Origin: Providencia alcalifaciens | Lineage (GTDB): Bacteria > Pseudomonadota > Gammaproteobacteria > Enterobacterales > Enterobacteriaceae | Length of the DNA stretch: 64,000 nucleotides | Direction of reading: 5' to 3' | NCBI RefSeq assembly: GCF_915403165.1 | Contig: NZ_OU659204.1 | Location: 1,860,001 to 1,924,000 of the forward strand | Part shown: one piece after another, positions 30,191-39,464 of the stretch | Position numbering within the stretch: the first letter of the stretch is position 1 | Layout: every line of letters starts with the position of its first letter | Program-made: the position numbers and the translations under genes | Notes under the pieces: generated by a model | Told to the model about the DNA's origin: nothing | The model's database searches: none | Seen by the model: the letters and a program-made list of their open reading frames with translations, nothing else

Positions 30191-30215
30191 TTTTGCACAT
30201 TTACTGAGAGACCAA

Positions 30216-30812
30216 ATGGACAATCCAAAAATCCTCGAGACATGTCTATGTGAGGGTAAAAGTGTTCGGCGCATGTTTAATCCAAAACAACTGCGTATTT
30301 ATATTTTGCATTTACTCGTAGATGGCGCGAATTATGGTTATGAACTGATAAAAAAAATCAGTGAGAAGACAGCAGGATTTTATTGTCCGAGCCCTGGCGT
30401 GATTTATCCAACACTGACATTGTTGGAAGAGCTGGGTTTTATTTCAACCAGCAAAGAAACGGGCAAGGGACGAAAATGTTTTACAATCACGCCGGAAGGT
30501 CGCTGCTTTTTACTTTTAAAAGCTGACATTCTGGCTGAAGTTAAAATGAAGCTAAATTATGCACAAGAGCTGAAAGCAGGTAACCAATTTGCTAATGAAA
30601 TTGAGTTAGCGGTAGATAAATTTAAATCATTACTCCGGCATAAAATTGTATTACAGCAACTATCAAAGCAAGAATCGGCTCAAGTGGTGGATATCATCAA
30701 CCAAGCCGTAAAACGAATTGAGCAAGTGAATGAGGCACTATTAGTTTCTGAAAATAACGTAGTCTCGGAAAATAATGCCGTTTTAGAAAAGAATGCAGTA
30801 GAAGGAAAATAA
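30216..30812 (+). CDS. yqjI: PadR-family metal-responsive regulator, YqjI-like
   Basis: Winged-helix repressor of 198 aa. 'YGYELIKKISEKTAGFYCPSPG' followed by 'VIYPTLTLLEELGFI' is nearly the YqjI signature; E. coli YqjI senses nickel/iron and represses yqjH. Two differences stand out. The long His-rich N-terminus of E. coli YqjI is missing, replaced by a short segment with a C-L-C pair. The C-terminus carries three 6-residue repeats (VSENNV, VSENNA, VLEKNA; bases 30744-30797). No yqjH is adjacent. A Fur box and leader hairpins lie upstream, and a small gene follows after 1 base. Confidence 0.8.
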   Translation: MDNPKILETCLCEGKSVRRMFNPKQLRIYILHLLVDGANYGYELIKKISEKTAGFYCPSPGVIYPTLTLLEELGFISTSKETGKGRKCFTITPEGRCFLLLKADILAEVKMKLNYAQELKAGNQFANEIELAVDKFKSLLRHKIVLQQLSKQESAQVVDIINQAVKRIEQVNEALLVSENNVVSENNAVLEKNAVEGK

Positions 30813-30813
30813 C

Positions 30814-31032
30814 ATGGCAAAAACCCGTCATATTATCCAAGTTAAAGAGCAAATTCATATGAAAGAGACCATGCAGCCAGAACAAGTGATGCAGCCGGAA
30901 GAAAATAAGCAAATCGAGCCAAAAGATGAATCGGCAGATTCTGTGCCAAAGAGTAAGGTAAAATTTAAAGAGGTAGTTTGCCCTAGTGTGCCAATGTCAT
31001 ACTTTAAGCGAGCAAAAAAACAGAAATATTAA
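30814..31032 (+). CDS. Hypothetical 72-aa protein cotranscribed with yqjI
   Basis: Unrecognised. It starts 1 base after the yqjI stop and has a strong AGAAGGAAA site inside the end of yqjI, so translation is probably coupled. It has no membrane segment. The first half is rich in Met, Glu and Gln with a repeat-like 'MQPEQVMQPEE'; the C-terminal 25 residues are basic and look the most constrained ('VKFKEVVCPSVPMSYFKRAKK'). The single Cys and Met/His content could suggest metal binding given the regulator beside it, but that is only a guess. Confidence 0.65.
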   Translation: MAKTRHIIQVKEQIHMKETMQPEQVMQPEENKQIEPKDESADSVPKSKVKFKEVVCPSVPMSYFKRAKKQKY

Positions 31033-31182
31033 GTTGAGCTAGACGTAAAGCAGTGTGGCAAAACAGTTATTCATAAAATGAGAGTAAACAGGGTGATTAG
31101 CCTACATTTCACCGATAAGGATTTGCGTTACTTTATTAATAATTATTTTGTCACGGTATTATTTTGTCATTGAAGTAATGAA

Positions 31183-31220
31183 AAAGCCCCTAGTGCATGT
31201 CGGCATCTAGGGGCTTTATT
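31183..31220. terminator. Bidirectional terminator between the yqjI operon and the ABC-F gene
   Basis: An 11-bp perfect stem (31183-31193 with 31207-31217) has A-rich left and T-rich right flanks. It overlaps the very end of the ABC-F region on the minus strand. Confidence 0.85.
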
Positions 31221-31223
31221 ATT

Positions 31224-32969
31224 TTAGATCTCTAGCAAAGTTTGAATTCGCTGAATTTCCTCAATCCACTGTTGCTGAAGAAGGGGCTTCTGATGCACAA
31301 CTTTACGTTGTTTATCCGCTGCCAATTTTTCTTCTAGCGCCAACAGTTGCTCAAGAAGGTCATCTTCATGAGAATGAGTTATGGCCCTTTGAGTATTTTC
31401 AGAAATTAAACGGGTTTGGCTTTCTTCCAATTCGTTCTCTGAAAAGGCGGATTGTTTCTCTATTTTCTGGTAAATCTCTTCCAGATCTAGATACTCTTCC
31501 AAGTGATTATTGTGAATATACCAATAACGCTGGCAGCTATTCTCAATTAACCATTTATCATGACTAACGACTAACAGCGCCCCCTCGAATTGGGAAATTT
31601 GCTCGCTCAGCGCTTCCTTTCCTTCAAGATCAAGGTGGTTTGTCGGTTCATCCAGTAAAATTAGCGCGTATTGCGCCAAACTTAGCCCAATAAACAGCAA
31701 ACGCGCTCGTTCACCACCACTTAACGTTGCCACTTTTTGTTGATGGCGAGAATAGACAAATCCTGCACTGATCAACGCCATTTTTCGCTGTTCATCGGTG
31801 AGAGGGGCAAAATGCCGCAATGCATCGATTAAACTATCATGATCATTCAGCTGTGCTAATTGTTGATCATAATAACCCACGGAAATCGTTGGATGAAACT
31901 TTAACTGTGTTTCATAACGTAGGTCAGCGAGGTATTGCTGCCAAATCAAACGTAATAGCGTGGATTTTCCGCAGCCATTGGCACCCATAATGGCAATACG
32001 ATCACCACTTTTCACTTGCGAAAAGGGGACTGAAAACAGAAACTGACCATCCGGCGTGGTGACTTGCGTATTATCCAACTCAAGCACTCGATCCGCTGGA
32101 ATCGCTTTTCCATTCAGCAACAGTTGCCATTGATAGCCTTCAGTGAGGTCTGTTTGATCCTCTTTTAAACGATCTATCTGCTTTTCCATCTGCTTAGCTT
32201 TTCGGGCAAGCCCTTCATTATCATAAACCTTACCCCAAATCGCTAACCGCTTAGCACTTGAAGCAATACGATCAATTTCCTTTTGCTCGGCGTTAAAGCG
32301 ATGCTCATCGGCGCGGTCGGTTTCTGCTAATGCTTGGCGTGCTTGGCTGCATGGAAGCCGATAAAAATGCAGAGTTTTATCTCGCAAAATCCACGTACTG
32401 TTTGTCACCTTATCTAACAAAGATTGGTCATGAGAAACCAACACAAAGCTACCTTTCCAACTTTGCAGGAAATTTCCTAACCAAATAAGGGTAGGTAAAT
32501 CTAGATGGTTACTCGGTTCATCTAACAGCAATAAATCAGGCTGGCTGATTAACGCACGTCCTAACAGTAAACGCGTATGTTGACCGCCACTAATGGCATT
32601 TGCTGATTGTTCCCACTGATGCGGTGCAAATCCCAATTCCGTTAATAACACTTCTGCTCGCCAACGTTCGGAAACATGTTCTTGTATAGGTAATTTTTGC
32701 AATAACGCATCTATCAAGGTTAATGGGGCGACATCCGCAGGAAGATGCTGCTCGATATATGCAGTCACACAATGATTAGCATAGGTAATTTGCCCGCTAT
32801 TTGGCGATAACTGGGAGGTCAACAGCTTCAATAAGGTACTTTTACCGCTACCATTGTGGCCAATCAGACCAATACGGTCACCTTGCAGTAAAGTGAAGCT
32901 GATATCAGACAGTAATGAAGTGGTGGATGTATCGTAGTTTAATGATTTTACAGATAATAATGTGCTCAT
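31224..32969 (-). CDS. ABC-F family ATPase (ribosome-associated)
   Basis: Soluble protein of 581 aa with two ABC cassettes and no membrane part, so not a transporter. The first Walker A, 'GHNGSGKST', is at residues 37-45, with signature 'ISGGQ' and Walker B 'LLLLDEPSNHLDL'. A charged inter-domain linker follows, then a second Walker A 'GANGCGKST', 'LSGGE' and 'LILLDEPTNHLDL'. The C-terminal 80 residues look coiled-coil. ABC-F proteins act in the ribosomal E site to rescue stalled or antibiotic-bound ribosomes. Length and sequence do not fit EttA, YbiT, Uup or YheS. A leader ORF with nested hairpins precedes it; its own ribosome site is weak. Confidence 0.88.
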   Translation of the reverse strand: MSTLLSVKSLNYDTSTTSLLSDISFTLLQGDRIGLIGHNGSGKSTLLKLLTSQLSPNSGQITYANHCVTAYIEQHLPADVAPLTLIDALLQKLPIQEHVSERWRAEVLLTELGFAPHQWEQSANAISGGQHTRLLLGRALISQPDLLLLDEPSNHLDLPTLIWLGNFLQSWKGSFVLVSHDQSLLDKVTNSTWILRDKTLHFYRLPCSQARQALAETDRADEHRFNAEQKEIDRIASSAKRLAIWGKVYDNEGLARKAKQMEKQIDRLKEDQTDLTEGYQWQLLLNGKAIPADRVLELDNTQVTTPDGQFLFSVPFSQVKSGDRIAIMGANGCGKSTLLRLIWQQYLADLRYETQLKFHPTISVGYYDQQLAQLNDHDSLIDALRHFAPLTDEQRKMALISAGFVYSRHQQKVATLSGGERARLLFIGLSLAQYALILLDEPTNHLDLEGKEALSEQISQFEGALLVVSHDKWLIENSCQRYWYIHNNHLEEYLDLEEIYQKIEKQSAFSENELEESQTRLISENTQRAITHSHEDDLLEQLLALEEKLAADKQRKVVHQKPLLQQQWIEEIQRIQTLLEI

Positions 32970-33030
32970 GGCTTACTCAAATTCTAGGCGTAAAAACGCC
33001 GGGTATCGTCGATACGACAACCCAGTAAGC
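32970..33030 (-). promoter_or_regulatory. Hairpin cluster covering the ABC-F start
   Basis: Outer stem 32971-32977 with 33024-33030 (7 bp) closes just before the ABC-F ATG. It encloses two hairpins: 32987-32991 with 32996-33000 (5 bp) and 33001-33004 plus 33006-33009 with 33014-33017 plus 33020-33023. The fold would bury the ABC-F initiation region. Confidence 0.55.
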
Positions 33031-33055
33031 TGAGAAAAGACTCTTTAGCTGCTTT

Positions 33056-33099
33056 GCTCAGGCAGGGTTATCGCAGTGTAACACTGTGAAAGCCTGAGC
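33056..33099 (-). promoter_or_regulatory. Attenuator-like stem spanning the end of the leader ORF
   Basis: Perfect 8-bp stem gctcaggc (33056-33063) with gcctgagc (33092-33099). It encloses a second perfect hairpin, 33074-33079 with 33081-33086. The leader stop codon (33068-33070) is inside the loop, so a ribosome translating or stalled on the leader would open the stem. Confidence 0.6.
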
Positions 33100-33151
33100 T
33101 CTGGCGATTACCAAAGAAGTGTGAGTATTCAATAAGATCACACAACAGCAT
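33068..33151 (-). CDS. 27-aa leader peptide upstream of the ABC-F gene
   Basis: A short ORF with a perfect Shine-Dalgarno, AAGGAGG at 33160-33166, 8 bases before its ATG, far better than that of the gene it precedes. The product is MLLCDLIEYSHFFGN followed by RQSSGFHSVTLR. It ends 98 bases before the ABC-F start, inside a hairpin loop. This is the layout of ribosome-mediated attenuation, known for many antibiotic-responsive ABC-F and erm genes. I do not recognise the peptide itself. Confidence 0.6.
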   Translation of the reverse strand: MLLCDLIEYSHFFGNRQSSGFHSVTLR

Positions 33152-33384
33152 AAGATTAACCTCCTTTTTTATTTTCAATATTTCGGTTGAAGAATGGGGG
33201 GATGATAGCAAATAGGGGGATTTTAGAGCAATAGCAAGCATTCATTCTGTTTATCTGTTGTTATGAGTCATTGGTTATAAATCATTCTTATAATGGCGGT
33301 GCTTTGATGAATAAAACTGTTGAGCGTTAGGGTTTAGCGCTATCGATGGTTAAAATTGAGCCTCAAACAACAAGAGAGATAATA

Positions 33385-33861
33385 ATGGATATACAAATTA
33401 GAACGGCAACCCGTGAAGATGCCCCACTGATTTTAGAGATGATTATTGAGTTAGCCGTCTATGAAAAAGCGCGTCATGAAGTGAAAGCCAGTGTTACTGA
33501 TATTGAGAGTTCACTGTTTGCACCAGATTCCAAAACTGAAGCGTTACTGTGTTACGTTGATGGCAAACCGGCGGGTTATGCTGTGTTTTTTACCAGTTAT
33601 TCAACATGGTTAGGGAATAATGGGATTTATTTAGAAGATTTGTACGTTTCCCCCGAATACCGTGGTGCAGGCGCAGGGAAAAAGCTTCTCAAGCATATTG
33701 CGAAATTGGCTTTTGAGCGTCAATGCCAACGCTTAGAGTGGAGCGTATTAGATTGGAATCAGCCAGCCATTGATTTTTACCAAAGCATCGGGGCACAACC
33801 ACAAGACGAATGGGTGCGATATCGTATGGATGCTGAAACAATTGCTAAGTTTGCCAATTAA
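33385..33861 (+). CDS. GNAT acetyltransferase, diamine/thialysine (SSAT-like) type
   Basis: Cytosolic acetyltransferase, 158 aa. It carries the GNAT acetyl-CoA loop 'VSPEYRGAGAGKKLL' and the downstream 'WSVLDWNQPAIDFYQSIGA' segment, which is characteristic of the spermidine/spermine (SSAT) and thialysine N-acetyltransferase branch ('VLDWNQ.A'). The polyamine-like substrate is inferred. The ATG at 33385 has GAGAGA upstream; 13 earlier in-frame codons lack a site. It is a single gene, ended by a clear terminator. Confidence 0.85.
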   Translation: MDIQIRTATREDAPLILEMIIELAVYEKARHEVKASVTDIESSLFAPDSKTEALLCYVDGKPAGYAVFFTSYSTWLGNNGIYLEDLYVSPEYRGAGAGKKLLKHIAKLAFERQCQRLEWSVLDWNQPAIDFYQSIGAQPQDEWVRYRMDAETIAKFAN

Positions 33862-34260
33862 TTTATTTACAGATCGATATTAACTGCTAAAAAAGATTAA
33901 CGCTTAAATAATATTTTCATTACCAAACCAAAGCCAGCAAATAACGTTGCTGGCTTTATTATTACTTTTTTATATTCCTATCTACACTTGAAATAATCCC
34001 TTTTTTCGAATGGGTGACTTTTTTGTGATACATAACGATTTAACCTAAGCTAAATTCTGATAAAGTTATAATAAATAATAAGATAGCCTCGTGAATGGCG
34101 GTTATATAGGCTTTTTCTGTTATGGAAATAATAAAACAATAAAATGTAGATGATATTTATTTCAAGAGAAAACAGTTTTGTGATGTGACTAATTAATTTA
34201 ATTAACGACCAAAAACAACTGTGGCTCACTAATTTATTCAATGAATAGAGAAGGGATGGT
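33862..34260. other. Intergenic region upstream of yhiI
   Basis: It holds the terminator of the acetyltransferase gene and then about 300 AT-rich bases with the yhiI promoter. A weak agcct/aggct stem (about 34085-34113) followed by T residues could be a second terminator. No ORF is credible here. Confidence 0.45.
33930..33963 (+). terminator. Terminator of the SSAT-like gene
   Basis: An 11-bp perfect stem (33930-33940 with 33947-33957), then attattactttt. Confidence 0.85.
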
Positions 34261-35331
34261 ATGAAAATAAATAAGCGCAAAGTATCGTTTTATCTTATTT
34301 TGGTTCTGGCAATTACGGCGGCCGGATATTATTACTGGAACCAAAATTCGAGTAGTCTTCCAGAGGGTTTTGCACAAAGTAATGGCAGAATTGAAGCCAC
34401 CGAGATAGATATTGCGACTAAAACAGCGGGGCGAATTGATACCATCCTTGTCAAAGAAGGGGATTTTGTCCAACAAGGGCAAGAACTCGCCCGTATGGAT
34501 ACCCGCGCCCTACAGGAACAACTCCATGAAGTACAAGCGCAGTTACGCCAAGCCATTAGCGCGGTTGCCACGGCAGAATCAGGGTTAGTACAGCGAAAAA
34601 GTGAAAAACTGGCGGCTCAGGCAGTGGTTCGTCAACGTGAAGCGGAGTTAGATGCCGCGCAAAAACGATTGAATCGTTCTCGTGTTCTGGTGAAAACTAA
34701 AGCGGTCTCTCAACAACAAGTCGATGATGATACTGCACAAATGCAAGGCTCGAAGGCTGCGCTTGAAGCCTCAAAAGCTCAAGTAGCTGCATCCACCGCC
34801 GCCATTGACTCTGCACAAGCGGGGATTGTCCAAGCGAAAAGCCGCGTAGAAGCCGCAACAGCAACAGAAAGACGCATTACGGCTGATTTAGAAGATAGTA
34901 TTCTAAAAGCACCACGTAATGGTCGTATTCAATATCGAGTGGCAGAGCCGGGTGAAGTTCTAGGTGCTGGTGGCCGAGTGCTGAATATGGTGGATTTAAG
35001 CGATGTGTATATGACCTTTTTCTTGCCAACGGAACAAGCTGGCAAGGTCGCTCTTGGGAGTGAAGTTCATATTATACTCGATGCCGCCCCGAATATTGTG
35101 ATCCCCGCCAAAGCCACATTCGTTGCCAGTGTTGCGCAATTTACGCCTAAAACAGTGGAAACACAAAATGAACGTTTAAAACTTATGTTCCGCGTTCGTG
35201 CACGTATTTCCCCTGAATTGCTGGAAAAACACCTTGAATATGTCAAAACAGGTTTACCCGGAAAAGCATACGTTCGCTTAGATGCACAAGCCGCATGGCC
35301 AACTGATCTTGAGGTGAGATTACCGCAATGA
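34261..35331 (+). CDS. yhiI: YhiI, HlyD-type membrane fusion protein
   Basis: Periplasmic adaptor, 356 aa. One N-terminal membrane anchor (residues about 8-26) is followed by the lipoyl half-motif '[24 protein letters not shown]', a long Ala/Gln-rich coiled coil (about 75-210), then the second lipoyl half '[24 protein letters not shown]' and a beta-barrel domain. It is close to E. coli YhiI, encoded with rbbA and yhhJ in the same order. It overlaps the next frame by 4 bases, so the three are one operon. Confidence 0.92.
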   Translation: MKINKRKVSFYLILVLAITAAGYYYWNQNSSSLPEGFAQSNGRIEATEIDIATKTAGRIDTILVKEGDFVQQGQELARMDTRALQEQLHEVQAQLRQAISAVATAESGLVQRKSEKLAAQAVVRQREAELDAAQKRLNRSRVLVKTKAVSQQQVDDDTAQMQGSKAALEASKAQVAASTAAIDSAQAGIVQAKSRVEAATATERRITADLEDSILKAPRNGRIQYRVAEPGEVLGAGGRVLNMVDLSDVYMTFFLPTEQAGKVALGSEVHIILDAAPNIVIPAKATFVASVAQFTPKTVETQNERLKLMFRVRARISPELLEKHLEYVKTGLPGKAYVRLDAQAAWPTDLEVRLPQ

Positions 35332-38114
35332 TCGATAACACCATGATCAATAAAACAAAGACCGATAAATTGATGGATGATGTGATTGTTGATTTACAGC
35401 ATGTCAGCCAACATTACGGTGATAACTGTGCGTTGGATGACATCACTCTCGCCATTCCTGCTCGAAAAATGGTGGGGTTAATTGGCCCCGATGGCGTGGG
35501 CAAATCAAGCTTAATGTCACTGATTGCTGGCGCTCGAGTGATCCAACAGGGGCAAGTCAACGTGCTCAATGGGGATATGCATAACAGCGACCATCGTCGC
35601 AATGTCTGCCCAAAAATTGCCTACATGCCTCAAGGGTTAGGGAAAAACCTCTACCATACGCTTTCCGTATATGAAAACGTGGATTTTTTTGGCAGATTAT
35701 TTGGGCAATCTAACGAAGAGCGAGCGTATCGCATTCAGGATCTTCTTGAAAGTACAGGGCTCGCTCCCTTTAAAGACCGACCCGCAGGGAAGTTATCGGG
35801 TGGGATGAAACAAAAACTAGGATTATGCTGCGCGCTAATTCATGACCCAGATTTATTAATTCTTGATGAACCGACAACGGGGGTTGACCCCTTATCTAGG
35901 GCGCAGTTTTGGGATCTTATCGACCGCATTCGAGAACGACAAACCAATATGAGCGTACTGGTGGCAACGGCTTATATGGAAGAAGCTGAGCGCTTTGACT
36001 GGTTAGTGGCGATGGATGACGGCAAGGTGATGGCAACTGGGCATGCTTCTGAATTAAAAGCCAAAACTGGTTGTGATGACCTCGAAGCGGCATTTATCGC
36101 GTTATTACCTGAAGAAAAACGTGCAGGTCACCAAAAAGTGGTTATTCCGCCTCGAGATACACGAGGAGATGACGTTATCGCTATCGAAGCGCAGGACTTA
36201 ACCATGCGTTTCGGTAACTTTGTGGCGGTGGATCATGTGAATTTTAAAATTCCGAAAGGGGAGATTTTCGGTTTTTTAGGTTCCAATGGGTGTGGTAAAT
36301 CCACCACCATGAAAATGTTAACAGGCTTATTGCAAGCCAGTGAAGGGCAAGCGTGGCTCTTCGGGCAAGAGATTGATCCAAAAGATATTGAAACTCGCAA
36401 GCGCGTCGGGTATATGTCCCAAGCCTTCTCCCTGTACAGCGAATTAAGTGTTCAGCAAAACCTTGAATTACATGCCAAACTATTCCACATTCCCGAAGAT
36501 AAAATTAACCAACGCATCGATGAAATGTGCCAGCGTTTTGACTTGGACGATGTGCGTGAAACACTCCCTGATGACCTGCCGCTAGGGATACGCCAACGCC
36601 TCTCTTTGGCTGTGGCCGTTATCCACCAGCCGGAAATGCTGATCCTCGATGAACCAACTTCTGGGGTTGACCCTGTCGCTCGGGATATGTTCTGGAACTT
36701 AATGGTCGACCTTTCAAGACGTGACGGTGTCACTATTTTTATCTCCACCCACTTTATGAACGAAGCGGAACGCTGCGACCGTATCTCATTGATGCATGCG
36801 GGCAAAGTATTAGATTGCGATACACCAGAAAATCTGATCAAAAAGCGTGGGTTAGATACCTTAGAAGCCACGTTTATTGCCTATTTGCAGGATGCAGTTG
36901 GCGATAAAGATACGGGCAAAGAGACCGCCCCTGAATTTCATGTGGATGCAAAACTGAAAGAGCAAGCAGCAGAAGCACTCAAAAAACGCTTCAGTTTACG
37001 GCGCTTATTTAGCTATAGCATCCGAGAAGGCATGGAGTTACGGCGTGATCCTGTACGTTCCACATTAGCGTTATTAGGAACGGTGATCTTGATGTTCATT
37101 ATGGGATACGGGATCAGTATGGACGTGGAAAACCTACGTTTTGCTGTACTCGACCGAGACCAAACGGGCTTAAGCCAAGGTTATACGCTGAACTTAGCGG
37201 GTTCTCGCTACTTTATTGAGCAGCCTCCATTGCAAGATTATGAACAGCTCGAATCGGGTATGCGCAGCGGAAAAATCACGGTGGCAATTGAGATACCACC
37301 TAACTTTGCTCGTGATATTGCCAAAGGAAATAACGTTAAACTGGGCGTGTGGATAGACGGCGCGATGCCAAATCGAGCGGAAACGGTGCGTGGCTATGTG
37401 CAAGCGATGCATTTAGCGTGGTTAAGCACGATGGCGGCGCGTCAACCAGCTGGTGTCGCAGGAATTCCGGCTATTGATATCGAAACACGCTATCGTTATA
37501 ACCCGGATGTTCGTAGCTTACCGGCGATTGTTCCTGCCGTTATTCCGCTGTTATTGATGATGATCCCTGCAATGCTCAGTGCGCTCAGTGTGGTGCGTGA
37601 GAAAGAGTTAGGCTCAATTATTAACCTTTATGTCACCCCGATCACCAAATTAGAATTCCTGCTCGGTAAACAACTTCCTTATATTGTTTTAGGGATGTTC
37701 AACTTTGTTTTACTTTGCATTTTATCTGTCTATGTTTTTGGTGTGGAATTTAAAGGCAGTTTCTTGTCGCTGAGCTTAGCGGCATTTTTGTACATCACCA
37801 TTGCAACCGGAATGGGGCTGTTGATTTCGTGTTTTATGAAAAGCCAAATTGCTGCCATTTTTGGGACCTCAATTATTACCTTGATCCCTGCGACACAATT
37901 CTCCGGCATGATAGATCCAGTTTCTTCCTTGGAAGGGATTGGTCGTTGGGTGGGGCAAATTTATCCGACATCCCACTTTTTAACCATTACACGGGGAACC
38001 TTCTCTAAAGGGCTTAATTTCTTTGATTTACAAGCCTCATTTATCCCGTTAGTCATCACGATCCCGATTGTGATTGGCTTGAGTGTTTATTTCCTGAAAA
38101 AGCAGGAGGCATAG
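35328..38114 (+). CDS. rbbA: RbbA, ribosome-associated ATPase / ABC transporter fusion
   Basis: Protein of 928 aa (E. coli RbbA 911): two ABC cassettes fused to an ABC-2 membrane domain. NBD1 (about 20-250) has 'GPDGVGKSS' and 'LSGGMKQKL'; NBD2 (about 285-510) has 'GSNGCGKST' and an atypical signature 'LPLGIRQRL' in place of LSGGQ, as in E. coli. Six helices with a large extracytoplasmic loop fill residues about 570-928. E. coli RbbA co-purifies with 70S ribosomes and hydrolyses ATP; a transport role with YhiI and YhhJ is inferred from the operon. The start may be the ATG at 35328 or one a few codons later. Confidence 0.93.
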   Translation: MIDNTMINKTKTDKLMDDVIVDLQHVSQHYGDNCALDDITLAIPARKMVGLIGPDGVGKSSLMSLIAGARVIQQGQVNVLNGDMHNSDHRRNVCPKIAYMPQGLGKNLYHTLSVYENVDFFGRLFGQSNEERAYRIQDLLESTGLAPFKDRPAGKLSGGMKQKLGLCCALIHDPDLLILDEPTTGVDPLSRAQFWDLIDRIRERQTNMSVLVATAYMEEAERFDWLVAMDDGKVMATGHASELKAKTGCDDLEAAFIALLPEEKRAGHQKVVIPPRDTRGDDVIAIEAQDLTMRFGNFVAVDHVNFKIPKGEIFGFLGSNGCGKSTTMKMLTGLLQASEGQAWLFGQEIDPKDIETRKRVGYMSQAFSLYSELSVQQNLELHAKLFHIPEDKINQRIDEMCQRFDLDDVRETLPDDLPLGIRQRLSLAVAVIHQPEMLILDEPTSGVDPVARDMFWNLMVDLSRRDGVTIFISTHFMNEAERCDRISLMHAGKVLDCDTPENLIKKRGLDTLEATFIAYLQDAVGDKDTGKETAPEFHVDAKLKEQAAEALKKRFSLRRLFSYSIREGMELRRDPVRSTLALLGTVILMFIMGYGISMDVENLRFAVLDRDQTGLSQGYTLNLAGSRYFIEQPPLQDYEQLESGMRSGKITVAIEIPPNFARDIAKGNNVKLGVWIDGAMPNRAETVRGYVQAMHLAWLSTMAARQPAGVAGIPAIDIETRYRYNPDVRSLPAIVPAVIPLLLMMIPAMLSALSVVREKELGSIINLYVTPITKLEFLLGKQLPYIVLGMFNFVLLCILSVYVFGVEFKGSFLSLSLAAFLYITIATGMGLLISCFMKSQIAAIFGTSIITLIPATQFSGMIDPVSSLEGIGRWVGQIYPTSHFLTITRGTFSKGLNFFDLQASFIPLVITIPIVIGLSVYFLKKQEA

Positions 38115-38116
38115 GG

Positions 38117-39244
38117 ATGTTTCGTAAAATACAGAATATTTTTAACTTGGGCGTGAAAGAATTACGAAGCTTAGGGCGCGATAAGGCAATGCTGGCCCTG
38201 ATCGTATTTGCGTTCACTGTCTCGATTTATTCATCTGCAACGGTGACGCCGGGTTCGCTGCATAATGCCCCGATAGCCATTGCTGATCAGGATAAATCCC
38301 AGCTTTCAAGCCGTCTCATTAATAGCTTCTATGAACCGTATTTCTTACCGCCTGCGGATATTGTGCCGAATGAAATAGATGGTTTGCTGGATAGAGGTGC
38401 CTATACGTTTGCAATTGATATTCCCCCTAACTTTCAACGGGATGTACTGGCGGGGCGTCACCCTCAATTGCAAGTTAATATCGATGCAACGCGCATGAGT
38501 CAGGCTTTTTTAGGGAATAGCTACATCCAAAATATTACCCTAGGTGAGGTGAACGAGTTTTTAGCGAAATACCGTAGCCAAGGGCGTTTACCGGTTGATC
38601 TTGAAGTGCGTATGCGGTTCAACCCAAACTTAACGCAGTCTTGGTTTGGCTCGGTGATGGCTATCATTAATAACATCACAATGTTATCGATTGTTCTAAC
38701 AGGTGCAGCGCTGATCCGGGAACGTGAGCATGGCACCGTCGAGCACTTAATGGTGATGCCGTTAACGCCTTTTGAAATCATGATGTCAAAGATTTGGTCG
38801 ATGGGATTAGTGGTACTGATTGCCTCGGCAGTCTCGCTGTTGCTGGTGGTGAAAACCTTGCTGCAAGTACCGATTGAAGGGTCGATATTGCTGTTTATGT
38901 GTGGGGTTGCGCTCAGCCTGTTTGCCACCACATCGATTGGGATTTTTATGGGGACGATTGCGCGCTCAATGCCACAATTTGGTCTATTGATGATCTTAGT
39001 GTTATTACCATTAAACATGCTTTCTGGGGGGATGACTGCCCGGGAAAGTATGCCACAACTGGTGCAAGACATCATGCTAACCATGCCGACAACCCACTTT
39101 GTTAGCCTAGCACAAGCCATTTTATATCGTGGTGCGGGATTCCAAATTGTGTGGCCGCAGTTTGTTATTTTAGTGGTCATTGGTAGTGTATTTTTCAGCT
39201 TCGCATTAATGCGTTTTCGCAAAACTATTGCCACAATGGCATAG
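38117..39244 (+). CDS. yhhJ: YhhJ, ABC-2 type inner-membrane permease
   Basis: Membrane component, 375 aa, with an N-terminal helix, a large periplasmic region and five C-terminal helices, the ABC-2 layout. 'REREHGTVEHLMVMPLTPFEIMMSKIW' is the coupling-helix motif of this family, and 'LSGGMTARESMPQ' is typical of YhhJ. It starts 2 bases after rbbA and is the last gene of the yhiI-rbbA-yhhJ operon. Confidence 0.93.
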   Translation: MFRKIQNIFNLGVKELRSLGRDKAMLALIVFAFTVSIYSSATVTPGSLHNAPIAIADQDKSQLSSRLINSFYEPYFLPPADIVPNEIDGLLDRGAYTFAIDIPPNFQRDVLAGRHPQLQVNIDATRMSQAFLGNSYIQNITLGEVNEFLAKYRSQGRLPVDLEVRMRFNPNLTQSWFGSVMAIINNITMLSIVLTGAALIREREHGTVEHLMVMPLTPFEIMMSKIWSMGLVVLIASAVSLLLVVKTLLQVPIEGSILLFMCGVALSLFATTSIGIFMGTIARSMPQFGLLMILVLLPLNMLSGGMTARESMPQLVQDIMLTMPTTHFVSLAQAILYRGAGFQIVWPQFVILVVIGSVFFSFALMRFRKTIATMA

Positions 39245-39293
39245 TTTTTATTGCATCAGCTCCCATTAAATTACTTCGAATTATTTCTCACAA

Positions 39294-39322
39294 AACGCTT
39301 GCAGATTTTATCGGCAAGCGTT
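39294..39322 (+). terminator. Weak terminator-like hairpin after yhhJ
   Basis: A 9-bp perfect stem (39294-39302 with 39314-39322) without a T-tract. It may end or stabilise the operon transcript. Confidence 0.4.
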
Positions 39323-39370
39323 CTAATGCCACTCTATAAAATGCCATGCCTATCAATTTTTAATTAATGA

Positions 39371-39407
39371 TTAGATTTTGCCTATCAAATCGATAGCAAC
39401 GACTGAT
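39371..39407. promoter_or_regulatory. Candidate OxyR site upstream of ahpC
   Basis: TTAG-N7-CTAT-N7-ATAG-N7-TGAT reproduces the spacing of the OxyR motif (ATAG-N7-CTAT-N7-ATAG-N7-CTAT) exactly. The two central half-sites are perfect; the outer ones match 3 of 4 and 2 of 4. ahpCF is an OxyR target in E. coli. Confidence 0.5.
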
Positions 39408-39464
39408 TGGATTAAGTCTCTGCGAAACAGTAACTTAATAGTCAACCAAACAGGAGGACATCAA

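Noticed and set aside
36452..36871. A 139-aa minus-strand frame inside rbbA
   Set aside because: Antisense shadow with Ser/Arg-rich composition; rbbA is well supported.
38521..39234. A 237-aa open frame on the minus strand
   Set aside because: It lies wholly inside yhhJ in antisense, is Ser/Thr/Ile-rich with no domain, and has no ribosome site. It is a shadow of the plus-strand gene.
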